A stretch of DNA of 58,573 nt from Rhizophagus sp. LPA8_4_AMF (Eukaryota; Glomeromycota; Glomeromycetes; Glomerales; Glomeraceae): contig JADRCO010000071.1 of NCBI GenBank assembly GCA_021464525.1, positions 1 to 58,573 of the forward strand. The letters run 5' to 3'. This document shows positions 47,481 to 58,573 of this stretch, one piece after another. Made by a program: the position numbers and the translations under genes. Below the pieces are notes generated by a model. The model made no database searches, had not been told where the DNA came from, and saw only the letters and a program-made list of their open reading frames with translations. The number at the start of each line of letters is the position of its first letter. Position 1 is the stretch's first letter.

Positions 47481-50400
47481 AGCGTAAATGCGTCAAAATA
47501 AATAAATAAATAAATAAATTTAATTTTTGAAAGTTTTTATATACTAGCGTAATATTTATTTGAATAAATGTGTATTCTTTTTTTTTGAAAAAAATTAGAG
47601 AGAAAAAAAGTGAGAGGGGATAAATTCTGTATGATTCAGATAATAAATCAAAAAGGTGGAATAGCTTCAGATTTTTTGTAAACATTAGATGAACTTTAAT
47701 TTTTTTTATGGCTTATTGTGGCTAGTTGAAACTAAACACGAAACTAAACACTAGCCACTTACCACTTTAAACTGTGAGAAATAGGAATACTAGTTAAACC
47801 GGAAAAATCTCGTTTTTTAATTAGTTATTTTTAATATTCGCACATAATGTTGTACGAGTTCAATGAATTCAATTATGCATCAAAAGCATTTTGTACTGAC
47901 TAGCTAAATCAGCCAATTTTTAGATGATCTATACACATACAAAAAGTCGGTTAAAATCAACAAGCCACAAAATTCAATCCCTATAAAAAATTTTTAGAAA
48001 ATTGATCACATGTCGGAGTTTTTCAGAAAGTTTTTAGTTTTTGCCCAATTTAAAATTCCACAATAACTCTTATTGTTATACAAAAAGATAGAAAATCTAT
48101 AAGAATTTATTTTAAAAATGACACTATTTTTTCGGTATTTTACTTAATTATATTTTCCGTGTACGTTATCAGCCACTCAATCATACACAATGTAGATCAA
48201 TAATAACACAAACCGAAACGTATTATGATGTAATGCGAGAACTTAAATTTTTGCGGATGAATCTATAAACGTCCGATATAAAAGTAAATAGTTAAATGAT
48301 AACAACATATTATCAATATACATCAGGTATTGTTGGTATTGTTACGAATATGGTGCGATGCATTTATACTCATCAAATAAAAATTGGTTATTTTTAAATT
48401 TTTAATAACTCGTTAAAATTTTACGCTAATTTGAAAAAGTAAACTGATAAAATTATAATTTAAAGGATTCTCTTTCATTCTATCGGATAAACTTTTCTCT
48501 GCTTTTAAAGTTGAGATATTTTTTTATATAAATCTATGTAAAATAGTGTGAGCCAATCAAATTATTTTAATCTAAGAAATCAACCAAATAAAGGTTAGTA
48601 CAGTATAGATGCGCCGCACCATATGATTTATGCAAACAACGAATAAGAGCAGTAAGAAATGTATGGCACTTCATAATATCACAAATTTTAGCATTCTTAT
48701 TTTGATATATTTTTGGTAACAGGTTTACATAAATAGTAAAGTGGCTTATGAATTCAAATCTTTTCAAATGCATAATCTTAATAAATGCTTCATTAATTTA
48801 TCGTTAAAAGAGATTATAATAATATTAGTACAACTTACTGTAATTTTTACAACTTCAATATTATTATTTTCTATAATGCAAATTTACTCCCTTATCAATT
48901 ACTTAAAAATCTAAAAAACATATATGAAAATAACATATAATATGGTGGGAAAATTCCAATTTCTCTCGGTAAATTAAATAACTCTAATAACAGAAGAAAA
49001 GCGGGGAACTGGGGTAAAGTAAAAAATTTTTCACATCATTATTATAAGTTGAGCTCTGCGAACTAAGTCATAACAAACAAAACGATCAATCTTTTATTTA
49101 CTATGGAATTATTACATTGTTTATTTATATAATAAATATCATTTTTTCTATTGTTCAATTCGAGTCATTGTTGAATTAAATGAGGATGATCTTTACACAT
49201 TTTTAGATTGTACGACACAAACAAACAATTTATCATATCTTATTAGCAGAATTTTTCATTCTCAAGTAAAATTTCTTGTCCATAGCAATTACAACCCATC
49301 TAAATTTATTTATTATATCAATAAGTTCTTTTTACTTACGATCGATGATCAAAGTAAGGATTAAAATGAATCTGTTTGGAGTTTCTCGTTCCATTGAAAT
49401 GCTTTTCAATTTTTAGCAATTGATACCATTTTCATAACACCAAATTTAGATATTTAAAATTATCCGCTTTAAAGTAATTATGATATACATAATATTTTTA
49501 TTATTTATTATTTATTTATTTATTATTATTATTATAATATACATATATATTTATATATACGTGTATATATATATATATAATGGCGCCAAACTTTATCATT
49601 AAAGTTCATTCGCTCAACGGAGTTTAAAAAAAAAGTTTATAAAAAAATTTTTTTTTTTTATCACGAAGAACAATTAAACGCACAATTATGAAAATAATTC
49701 TTTTGATGCATGATGGTTTAAAAGGGAACAAATTTGTATAAAAAAAATAAAATTGAGATAAAATTATCGTCTTTTAATTTTGGAGGGAGGTCACGTATAT
49801 TTATTTTGCAGTCATATTGTTGTTTGTTTGATCATCATACACACGTAAATAAATCATTAGCAAACTATAAATTTATTAATGTTTTTATTATTTGCAAAGA
49901 GTTTTAATCAGTTCTACGGCAAAAATGTTTGTCGATCATTTTTTACGCCGATAACCAAAATTGGGTGGTTGATTGGATTGGTTGAATATTTTTATGCACA
50001 ACTTCATAATAGACCATTATAATTTATTGTAAAGTTTGAAAGAGAATATGTTTATATATAAATTACGTTTTTGGACTCCTTAAATCCTTACCAAATTAAA
50101 TTAAATTAAATTAAATTAAACTTTAGGAACAATAAAATGAAATCAATGCTTTGTATGGATTTGTTATTATCCAATTTTATCAGTTTCCCTCCAACGTTCC
50201 GACGATAATTTACTCTTTTGATCCGGTAAAAACAATTGATGATAGATCTCTATTTTGATGTTTGGTCTTTATCCAGTTATTTATTTGTTATTTCAATTGT
50301 TCTTTTAGATGCAAGTAAGATACTCAACAGACAACAGTACTTTTGATTCAAAGTATTCGGGAAAAAAAATAATAAATTTTATATTTTAGAACAATGCAAT

Positions 50401-50659
50401 TATGCAGATGTGAATTATTTACTTGAACTCTAATTTATTATGGGCATGTTTATACTGTAAATATATAAATACAGTACTAGGTTCTTCCCCAACATACAAT
50501 TCGTTAATTAAAGTCGAAAGTTTAATAAAATTTCCTTCTTTTTTCCATGAAACACAAAAAAAAAAAAATATTTAAGAACCGTGATCTTTTCGCCAATTCA
50601 TTAATTTGATAGCTGACATATTTTACTTTATTTTCAAACTATCGTTCTTGAATATTAAA
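47481..50659. other. Long AT-rich intergenic region
   Basis: 3.2 kb with no gene I can support. It has (TA)n and (ATT)n tracts at 49500-49580 and an (AAATT)n tract at 50093-50120. Confidence 0.45.
50093..50120. repeat. (AAATT)n microsatellite
   Basis: Five to six consecutive AAATT units. Confidence 0.9.
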
Positions 50660-51611
50660 ATGGCTAACCCTAATAATCCTAATAATCCGAATAATCCTAA
50701 TAATCTTAATAATCCGAACAATCCTAATAATCCGAATAATCCTAATCCAGATTGGACAAATGAAGTAATAATAATTTGTTATTTCTCGGAATATTGTTTT
50801 CTGATTGATGTCAATAAATCACGTAAACGTGAAATTTGTTGGAGATGTCAGGGAAGACGATACATTTTCTTATTCATTGTTATTTTCAAATTTTAGGAAA
50901 TAGAACGATTGAATAATGCCGTGTTCATACTTGGCCCTCGTAATTGGAGTAATATTGCCCGCCAAGTTAGGCACCGTACCCCGGTGGAATGTCTATCTAT
51001 GTATGTTCGCCCCAATTTGAATATTATTTTGCTTGCTTATTATAATAATATTATATTACGTTAATATAATATATAATAACTAATATTTTTAATTATATAC
51101 AACTAATGAAGATGGAGACGATTAACATATTATAATTGTAAGTGATATATATTCTTTTAATATATCACCTCTCATTTATGATTCCACTTCATACGAGTTA
51201 AAGTTTAACATTGATCTTCCATTTCATTTTAAATATATTAGCGCGGAATCTTACTCGTCCTACAACTTTAAACCTTGGAATACCACAAAGATTTGCAGGT
51301 AAATTATCATTTATTGCTATTCATTTTATTTTAGACTACATTAAATAAAGTATTTAACAATAATATTCTTTATTAACAGTCAATTATCGTCAATTAATTC
51401 AAAATATGGTGTAAGTAAAAAAAAAATACATACATTCATTTATTCATTTCAATTTAATTTAATAATATAATTGTTTTATAGTCAAAACGGTCAAAACAAT
51501 GCTCAAAATTCTATTGTTATACCAATACGACAAAACACTAGAATGTCTATAAATTTTATTTTAACTCATGATCGTGACATGAGAATGACAATTTACCATA
51601 TAACTATATAA
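50660..51611 (+). CDS. Single-repeat Myb-like protein with Pro-Asn-Asn repeats
   Basis: Six exons: 50660-50764, 50897-51000, 51112-51137, 51242-51298, 51380-51410 and 51482-51611; 150 aa, in frame. Exon 1 encodes MA then nine near-identical Asn-Pro-Asn units (a 9-base minisatellite, CCTAATAAT) before PDWTNE. Exon 2 has EIERLNNAVF, GPRNWSNIARQV and VECLS. Exon 3 is IWRRLTYYN: the usual Arg before the third Trp is Ile (ATA) because the exon ends AT, not AG. An extra intron splits the linker. The last exon has NTRMSINFIL and DMRMTIYHIT. It belongs to the downstream subfamily with the genes at 35.8 and 38.4 kb. Confidence 0.86.
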
Positions 51612-52592
51612 TGTCTTAACTTTCGTTCGTTTCTGATTAAATCATACCACGTTTTTTTTTCTTTTCGATTTTGTTGAAGCGTATACGTGTATTTATTAAC
51701 ATAAATTTTATACATCAAGAGAGTGAGTTTTATGCTGTATAAATTTTATAGAATATTATGATAAGATTTTTAGAATGTTTTATGGTGGCTTTATAGATTT
51801 ATAGATTATATAGATTTATTATGATACTTACATTTTTACATTTTTATGGTGGTTTTTTTTTTGTTATATATTCATATAGATTTATAAATTATATAGAATT
51901 ATAGATTTCATTTTTTTTTTTTTTGCTATGATATCTATGATTAAGAGAATGATTTTTATTAGTTTTTTATATCAGATATATATGATTAAGATATGAAATA
52001 AATTTTATTAAGTTTTGAGAGTATTTATTACTGAAAAAAGAATATCAAATATTATGATAACTCGTCTTAGATAAATTATAATTAATGTTGTGAAATGTAA
52101 TGAAATATTTCTTTCAAATATTAATCAAAGAATTAGTGTATAATTTCGGCTTGAACTGGAACTGAGGTTAATAAATTTGAACTATACAAAGTAGCTATAA
52201 AAAAATGGGAAATAGTAAAGCACACTTAGCAGTAATAATTTAAATTCATTACGTGAATTAGAAGAAGGAATTGATAAAATGAGAGAAAAGCATTTGAACC
52301 AATAAATGAATTGAAACTTGGATATTATTATAATGAAGGAATCGGAACTGAAATTATTAAAGAAAAGGTATTTAAATTCTACAAAGTAGCTAATAATAGT
52401 TATCTAAAATTACTTATACTAAAGTATAGGAATACAAAATTTCATGTTTAGATATTCTTATAAACATAAAAAATTCTTTGTGACAAATAGCAAACGTTAT
52501 AATTTTTTAATTTTTTGCAATGTTTATACATTACCTTTTTCTGAAGATGCAATAATTTTTCATTACAATCTTTTCAACGATAAAAATAAATA
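51612..52592. other. AT-rich intergenic region
   Basis: Repetitive TATAGATT-like sequence at 51780-51930. Between 52240 and 52330, short readings such as LRELEEGIDKMREK and LKLGYYYNEGIGTEI are reminiscent of a Sel1-repeat fragment, but the match is too short to call. Confidence 0.4.
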
Positions 52593-53282
52593 TTATTCTT
52601 TGACATCGGTATTATCATCATCGGCTTGTACTGAATCATCTTTCAAGAATGGATTAGAAATTTCTTTCATTCCTTCAACTGGTGAAATAAGAATCACAGT
52701 TGTCCCACGACAAACGAGTAATCCAAGTGATCTAGTTTCATTTAAAAGATGCCAGTCCTCGCAGTCTAAAAAAGAAATATATATTATTTAATAATTTTTA
52801 AATAAGTAATCGACTAATCGCCGTAAGTGCAGCAATATAATAATACCTCTAAGTCGTTCGTCCACATCATCAAGTACAAGGTTAAACAAGGCGTCAAATC
52901 CTCTTAAAATACCCGTTGCTATTTCGCAAGATCAAATTCGTAAAATAAATAAATAAATCACAAAGTCACAAAGATACGCAGATTAGAGAAATACACGTGT
53001 TCCATTACGAATTTAATAAAAACGAACCATATCAGATATTTTAACCGAATTTTTACCTTCCCGACCACCATGAAATTTAACTAAAATTCTTTCTCCAAGA
53101 TACTTGTTAAGATCAAGAATTCCTCCTTTTTTCGTATAATTTTTGGTGGAATGATTATCGGTATTTTTAGGTTTCTTAGACAAATTTTCCCGATTATTTC
53201 CTTTTAAATTTTTATTACATTCATTTTTTTTATCACAAGAATTATTTGATACTTCGCGCGAATTTTTAGTTTCTGTATACAT
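52593..53282 (-). CDS. LSM7: U6 snRNA-associated Sm-like protein LSm7
   Basis: Three exons on the minus strand: 53282-53057, 52918-52847 and 52765-52593; 156 aa, joins in frame (phase 1 twice). The Sm fold is clear: Sm1 runs ILDLNKYLGERILVKFHGGRE-ATGILRGFD-LFNLVLDD, and Sm2 has SLGLLVCRGTTVILISP, followed by the LSm7-typical EISNPF. LSm7 is one subunit of the LSm2-8 ring on the 3' end of U6 snRNA in the nucleus and of the LSm1-7 ring in cytoplasmic mRNA decay. The N-terminus has about 52 extra, charged, Asn/Lys-rich residues before the Sm domain, and the C-terminus is acidic. The neighbouring SOD-like gene is transcribed away from it. A plus-strand frame at 52444-52791 is its antisense shadow. 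Confidence 0.93.
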
Positions 53283-53666
53283 ATCGTGTGACCTTATAAA
53301 AACGAAAAATACTTTAAATTTATGAATTCAAGATTTTATAATAATTTAGATAATTTTATTTTTTTTTTAAAAAAAAAAATTTTATTGGTTTCATTGTTTT
53401 TATGATAAATATGATAACAAAACATATAACATTACGTAAAATTCGGTTTAATTATTCACATTTTTGACTTATTATATTGTTCCCCTGAAATGGTATAAAT
53501 TCATGTCAAATAATTTAAAATATTCGGTCATGAGATGCAAGTTTAAAAAAAGTTTAAATTTATAACTAATCCGGAGATCAACGCTAAGCCACCCATCTAG
53601 ATTAAAAAATTTTGAAATCTTTTTTTTTTTTTTTTTTTTTTTTTTCTCTCTCTTCCAAATGTTTTA
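53283..53666. promoter_or_regulatory. Shared divergent intergenic region
   Basis: 384 bases separate the two divergent start codons of LSM7 and the SOD-like ribosomal protein gene, so both promoters must lie here. It contains a T-run/A-run palindrome (53358-53382) and a run of about 24 T at 53622-53645 directly upstream of the plus-strand start. Confidence 0.5.
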
Positions 53667-54997
53667 ATGCTTTTAAAAATGGTTTTTTATCGAATTAATA
53701 TTATATCAACAAATTTTTTAAAAACAACTTTTCCCTCAATAATTTATAAAAAAAACTTTCATACATCAATTTTAAGTAAAAATTCTCAATTATTACAAAT
53801 AAACCGAACAAGACCAAGAAAAAATTTATTATTACAACATTATGAGAACAAATCATTCATTCGTAATACACATTATTTAAATCCACTCCCTTTTCCTATT
53901 GAAGAAGGTTTAGAACCTTTATTTAGTTCCGTAACTTTACATGAATTATATGAATATCAAGGATCTCTTATTGATGATTTAAATAATCTTACAGGTTGAA
54001 TTCAAATTCTGAAAAAAAAAAAATATTTATAATTGATTACATTAATTGAAAAAAGAAACTTTCTTTTTAGACCAAACGGAATTTATGGATAATACCATTT
54101 TTGAAATAATCGATAAAACTGCTCAAGTACCAGAAAATGCTTTAATATTTAATCATGCTTCTCAAATATGGAATAATGATTTTTTTTTTCAATCTTTGGT
54201 AAAGCTGAATTATTTTTTTTACTTTTGAAATTTGAAATGATTGAATGATTAATATAATTTTATTTAATTATCTATGTAGACAAAAAAAAATTCCAGTAGA
54301 GAAGTTGATATTACAAATTTAAACGAAATGATTAAGAAGGATTTTGGAGCGATCGATAATTTTAAGGAACATGTAAAGTATACATTTATTTATACATTTT
54401 TCGAGTTTTTAAATTTATACTCATTGATATATAGTTTAAATATATGGCGTTAGGTATATTTGGTTCGGGATGGACATGGTAAGAAAATATTATATATTAA
54501 TTGGAGGGTTTATGAAAATTTTTACTTATAGATTATTTAACATCTTATTAGGCTTGTAGAAACGGAATTTCATATTCTTCGTGTAGTAAACACTTATAAT
54601 GCAGGTAAAGTATATTCTCTAAAATCAACAAAAAACAAAAAACAAATTTAATTATTAGAATATTATTATAGGGACTACTCTTGATGTCACGAGAACTCAA
54701 GAAAAAGATCCAAATAATCATCCGATGTCATATAATTCGCCATTTTTAACCTCATCAAAGAATAATGCATTGGATGTTGGTACAAATAAACCATCTCCAC
54801 CACCATTTATAAAATTAGCTTTACAACCTTCACATAAAAGTAGGTTTAATCCTTTATTATGTATAAATATGTGGGAACATGCTTATATTAAAGATTTTGG
54901 TATTAGAGGTAAAGAAGAATACATTGATAGGTTTTGGGATTGTATTAATTGGGAAGTAGTACAACGAAGGATTATACAACGTAATAGTTTTATGTAA
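53667..54997 (+). CDS. SOD-fold mitochondrial ribosomal protein (mS42/mS43 type)
   Basis: Six exons: 53667-53994, 54071-54198, 54280-54372, 54435-54478, 54552-54604 and 54672-54997; 323 aa, in frame. The N-terminus (MLLKMVFYRI...NFHTSIL) is basic and hydroxylated like a mitochondrial presequence. The body follows Fe/Mn superoxide dismutase: LHELYEYQG, IFNHASQIWNNDFFF, FKYMALGIFGSGWTWLVETE, INMWEHAYIKDFG, YIDRFWDCINWEVV. Of the four metal ligands, the second His (NH in enzymes) is Asn (WNN) and the Asp of DVWEH is Asn. That argues against catalysis and for the small-subunit mitoribosomal proteins Rsm26/Mrp1. An extra Pro/Asn-rich insert lies before the last helix. ATG at 53679 is an alternative start. 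I cannot tell mS42 from mS43. Confidence 0.87.
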
Positions 54998-56451
54998 ATT
55001 CGTTGTTGATTAATGAGGTTTAAAGTTAAAAGTTAAGATATGTGATGATTAAAAAAAATTTGAGGCTGATATAAAATGAATCCATTATTAAAATCAAATC
55101 TTTTTTTTTATTTTGTGAACTATGGATATCTATACTTTGACAATAAGCTTATTTCAGAATTATGAATTCGCGTTTGAATCCATAATTTTATCATCTTGTC
55201 TACTTAAGTGAAATTCTCAAATACTTTCTTCACGATTAGATTTATTTACACCTAATATCAGACTACCCATTCTACATCAATCTCGTTCTCTATCTAAATT
55301 CTCAAATCCAACTTGATCATGAATCAAATTGATGTATCCGTTCTATATCTGCTTGTTAACCTCATTTTACCTAAAAAGATCATCAATAATCTCATCTCAG
55401 AACATCCAAGGAAATAAATCAAATATTCCGTATATATTATTTATTCAGTCCGGGACAGACCGGTTATAAACTCGAATTTGAGATGGTTGATTTTCCCAGC
55501 GTCGATTTATGCTTTTAGTGATACGATTGAGATAAAAATTATTTAAAAATCACGCGATCACAATTTAAAATTTTTAAAACCTGTTTGTTATACTGTAATC
55601 CAATTCACGATTTTTAAGTTTAATGAACATTAACAAAATTCTCAAAACCAAAACTAAACTTGATCAAAATTTTATTAAATATCAAAAATATAAAAAAAAA
55701 TGTAAAATTATATTATTGTAATTATTATATATTTTATTTGAATTTTTGTTAAGTAATATTATACTTAAATATATAATTATAATTACTTTTTATTATAATT
55801 GTTATAAAATAATAGGTTATCATCCCAGAATTCTCTCATTATTTTTGAATACCTTTGTGAGATTTCCAGCATAATTTCTGGTCTTAATTTATTCTTGGTA
55901 ATGTTTCTGTTAATAAAATTTTAATCAAATTAAACTTTTATTTGAAGCTCATATACTTTCTACCCTACACTATTTATGGATTTGTGTAAATTTATACTGT
56001 ATACTGTACTAGGACCCCAAATATTTCTCATACAACTCACAAGAAATGTATAGTAAAATACATTTTTTGTAATAACTCAGTCAATATCTATGTTTGAAAT
56101 GTAATTTTACTATCATTAGACTCCTCTCACTAAGATGAATTCGATAAGTATAAGATTGTAAAAATCAAATCACTGGATAACTTAAATACAAGGGTATATA
56201 GGATAAGAAATTTTAAAACCATCCTATAATATGTAATTCTGGGCAGAATTTACATATAAACTCTATGCAAACTCAAATGTGAATTGTATAAGAGATGTTT
56301 GGAGTCCTACTGTACTACTGTATTTACATGTCAAACTGTTTAATGATATTTAAAAATATATACTTCTAAGAACAGTGATATATATTAGTTAATATTTTTT
56401 ATAAGGAATTTTACTTTTCTTCTTAGATAAGATTTTTTTTAACCAATAATA
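54998..56451. other. AT-rich intergenic region
   Basis: No gene seen between the SOD-like gene and the transposon. Confidence 0.4.
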
Positions 56452-58573
56452 CAGTCAAAGCTTAGTATAGTAAATTTTCAGTTTTAGCTATTTTTGTTTA
56501 CTATAACTATCATTAGTAAATTTTAAAATAATGAATTATTTTTTTAAATTTCTTTAAAACTTTTATTAATAATAGTATTATTTCTAATTTTTCATTTTTT
56601 TTTATATTATCATTTTTAGAATTTGGAATTATTATACTTATAATTTCTTTATCTGGTAATGAAATGGACCAATTTATCTTCAAAATAGTTTTTAAACAAC
56701 ATCTATTAATAAATATGATTAGATAAAATTGTAAAAAATCATATGACTGTTTAAGAATTATTATATTATGCCCTTTAATTTTTTATTTTACATGTTATGT
56801 TAAACAAACTCTTACCATAGTGCGTGGCTTGGTAAACTACGCTGTAAAAACATTTTTAAGGATCAATAATTGAATTTAAAAAAATTTTAAAAAAGTATCA
56901 AAATTAGACATTACCCCAAACTTTTCGCTCAAAATCATTGAAAAAGGGGAGTGCTTACTAATTTTGATACATGATCGAATTAAAGGGTTTTTCAATTATG
57001 CGATATAAATGCGAATTTTGAATTTTACATGACCTTTTTAAAAAATAATACCAAAGGTTAAATGTCAATATGCTTTGTATTCTATTGAACAAAAAAATCA
57101 TTATTACTTATGCTATTTAACACAGAAGAAATGCAGTAAACAGACATTTTGAAATTGACCAAACTATAATTGGACGTTAAATTAAGGTAAACGAAACTTA
57201 AACAAGTGAAATAAATGATAAAAATATGCAGGTAGGCTCTGGCCAAAAGGCTTTCTATCCTGAAGCTGAAAAGAAGCTATATAACTGGATTTTAGATCAA
57301 AAAAAAAAGGAATTAATTGTAATATTTGTAATCATAAGAATTTCAATGAATGAAATTTTGGATAAAACAGATGTAGTAGCTTTTTATGATGATTTAACAA
57401 CAGACTTTAAAGCAACTACAGGTTGGTTAAATATGTTTATGAAGAGGCATAATTTAACAAGATGTTAGCATACAAAAATATCACAAAAACTTTTTGAGTA
57501 ATTAAAAGAAAAGTTGGAAGAGTTTTACCGGTTTATTATTCACTTTAAAATCCAGAAATTTTTTGAATTATGCAACATATTCAACATAAACAAAATGCCT
57601 GTATAGTTTGATATAGCCAGGAATTTTATAATTAATATAAAAGGGGAAAAAACCATTCACATCTGTAAAATAAACAATAAAACCAACTGGTTTACTGTTA
57701 TTTTGACATATGTTGCAGATAAAATTTTTGATGGTTTAATGATTTTAATATGATTATTATTTTTTTTAATTCTTCTTTTATTACAGATATAGATGGAACT
57801 AAATTACCACCAATTTGTATTTTCAAAGATAAACAAATACCACACAGTGAAAAGGCTCCTCCTGGTGTAGTTGTATAGTTTCAAGAGAGTGGATGGATGA
57901 ATGTTGAATTGATGAAATGTTATATTGATTATCTTAATTATATGAGAAGTTCAAACAGCCAATCCAGATTTCCAGTCATGATGGTCTTTGATTTTTTTAG
58001 AGAACATTTGGAAGGGACAGCTAAAGAAAAATTTAAACAAAGTAATATTGATTTGGTAGTAATTTCTGGTGGTTTAACCAGTAAGTGTCAACTCCTTGAA
58101 GTCTTGATGTTGCTATTAATAAATCATTTAAGGACAATCTTTGCAAAGAGTGGTATTTTTAGATATCTAATAGTGGTACTAGATATACTGAAGCAGAAAA
58201 TCTTTAATGTGCAAAAATAAGTGATATTTATGAATAGGTAAAATGTGATGGAAAAGTATTTCTGATAATATTATCGTTTATTCTTTTAAAAAATATAACA
58301 TATCTAATGAGAACTCTGAACAATACATATAAAGGTCACATTAAAATCAAAATTTTTTATTATGATCAATAAGCAAATTATTTTTAATTCTGCTAAGCAA
58401 ATTTTTAATATGACTATAAAATTATTGTACTTTAAGCAACTTGATTTATGACTTATATATAAAAAAAAATTTTTATAAAAAGTTTTATTAATTGGATTTA
58501 TTTAATTTTACTTCTAGTGAAATTTGAATACCAGGTGATTTTTAATTTTATTTTTATTACTAGTGATTTTCAT
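56452..58573 (+). mobile_element. pogo/Tigger-like DNA transposon, right end outside window
   Basis: After TA (56450-56451) the sequence starts CAGTCAAAGCTTAGTATAGT, a CAGT-type terminus, about 770 bases upstream of a pogo-type transposase. No matching right end or TA is found before the window stops at 58573, so the element runs off the edge. The terminus differs from that of the element at 39744, so it belongs to another family. Confidence 0.65.
57226..58400 (+). pseudogene. pogo/Tigger-like transposase, broken
   Basis: The N-terminal part (57226-57468, AFYPEAEKKLYNWIL...WLNMFMKRHNL) matches the CENP-B/Tc5-type DNA-binding helix-turn-helix. The DDE_1 domain follows in pieces: V*FDIARNF near 57610, KTIHICK near 57650, DGTKLPPICIFK (57790-57835), GWMNVELMKCYIDY, MVFDFFREHL (second Asp) and ISGGLTSKCQLL. 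Stops replace Trp in at least three places (for example VVV*FQ). Near 58096 an 8-base duplication (CTTGAAGT/CTTGATGT) shifts the frame at the third catalytic Asp; the continuing match (DVAINKSF, CKEWYF) is in the next frame. About 80 bases interrupt the domain near 57720-57785. Not functional. Confidence 0.82.

Noticed and set aside
52444-52791. 115-codon plus-strand frame
   Set aside because: It lies antisense over exon 3 of LSM7, which has a clear Sm2 motif.
1-58573. tRNA or rRNA genes
   Set aside because: I looked for tRNA B-box-like and rRNA-like conserved stretches and found none.

Overview
This window looks like nuclear DNA of an arbuscular mycorrhizal (glomeromycotan) fungus, most likely Rhizophagus or a close relative. 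It is very AT-rich, its genes have several short GT-AG introns, and it carries a degraded LINE with a CCHC-knuckle ORF1, a pogo/Tigger-type transposon, SAM-domain genes and many inverted-repeat elements. The organism call rests on style and remembered family resemblance, not on a database search.

Layout: 1-2.9 kb holds the 5' part of a decayed LINE on the minus strand, cut by the window edge. From 5.1 to 51.6 kb runs an array of small Myb/SANT-like genes. Twelve can be spliced by eye on the plus strand so that every exon joins in frame to a terminal stop. Two more on the minus strand (7.0 and 47.2 kb) keep their Myb exons but lack a clear 3' end, and two remnants (13.1 and 46 kb) are broken. 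Three genes (5.1, 10.4 and 42.7 kb) have two Myb repeats. The others have one repeat followed by a basic linker and a short recurring C-terminal motif with consensus [DN]xRMxxNxIL. At 38 kb the Myb exons are fused to a SAM domain whose exon and upstream flank are tandemly duplicated.

The rest of the array is mostly AT-rich intergenic DNA with MITE-like inverted repeats (20.1, 22.8, 26.5, 31.3, 31.4 and 39.7 kb, the last with a foldback nested inside it) and tandem duplications (24.2, 38, and 45-47.5 kb).

From 52.6 to 55.0 kb are two conserved housekeeping genes transcribed divergently: LSM7 (minus), and an Fe/Mn-SOD-fold protein that has lost two metal ligands and is best read as mitochondrial ribosomal protein mS42/mS43. 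From 56.45 kb to the end is a pogo/Tigger-like element with a broken transposase.

How the genes relate: exon phases in the array are conserved (intron 1 phase 0, intron 2 phase 2 where present, intron 3 phase 1), also between one- and two-repeat genes. I therefore read the array as one family that grew by local duplication, replaced its second Myb repeat with a new C-terminal module, and once captured a SAM domain. The role of the family is unknown to me; DNA binding is inferred only from the Myb-like repeat.
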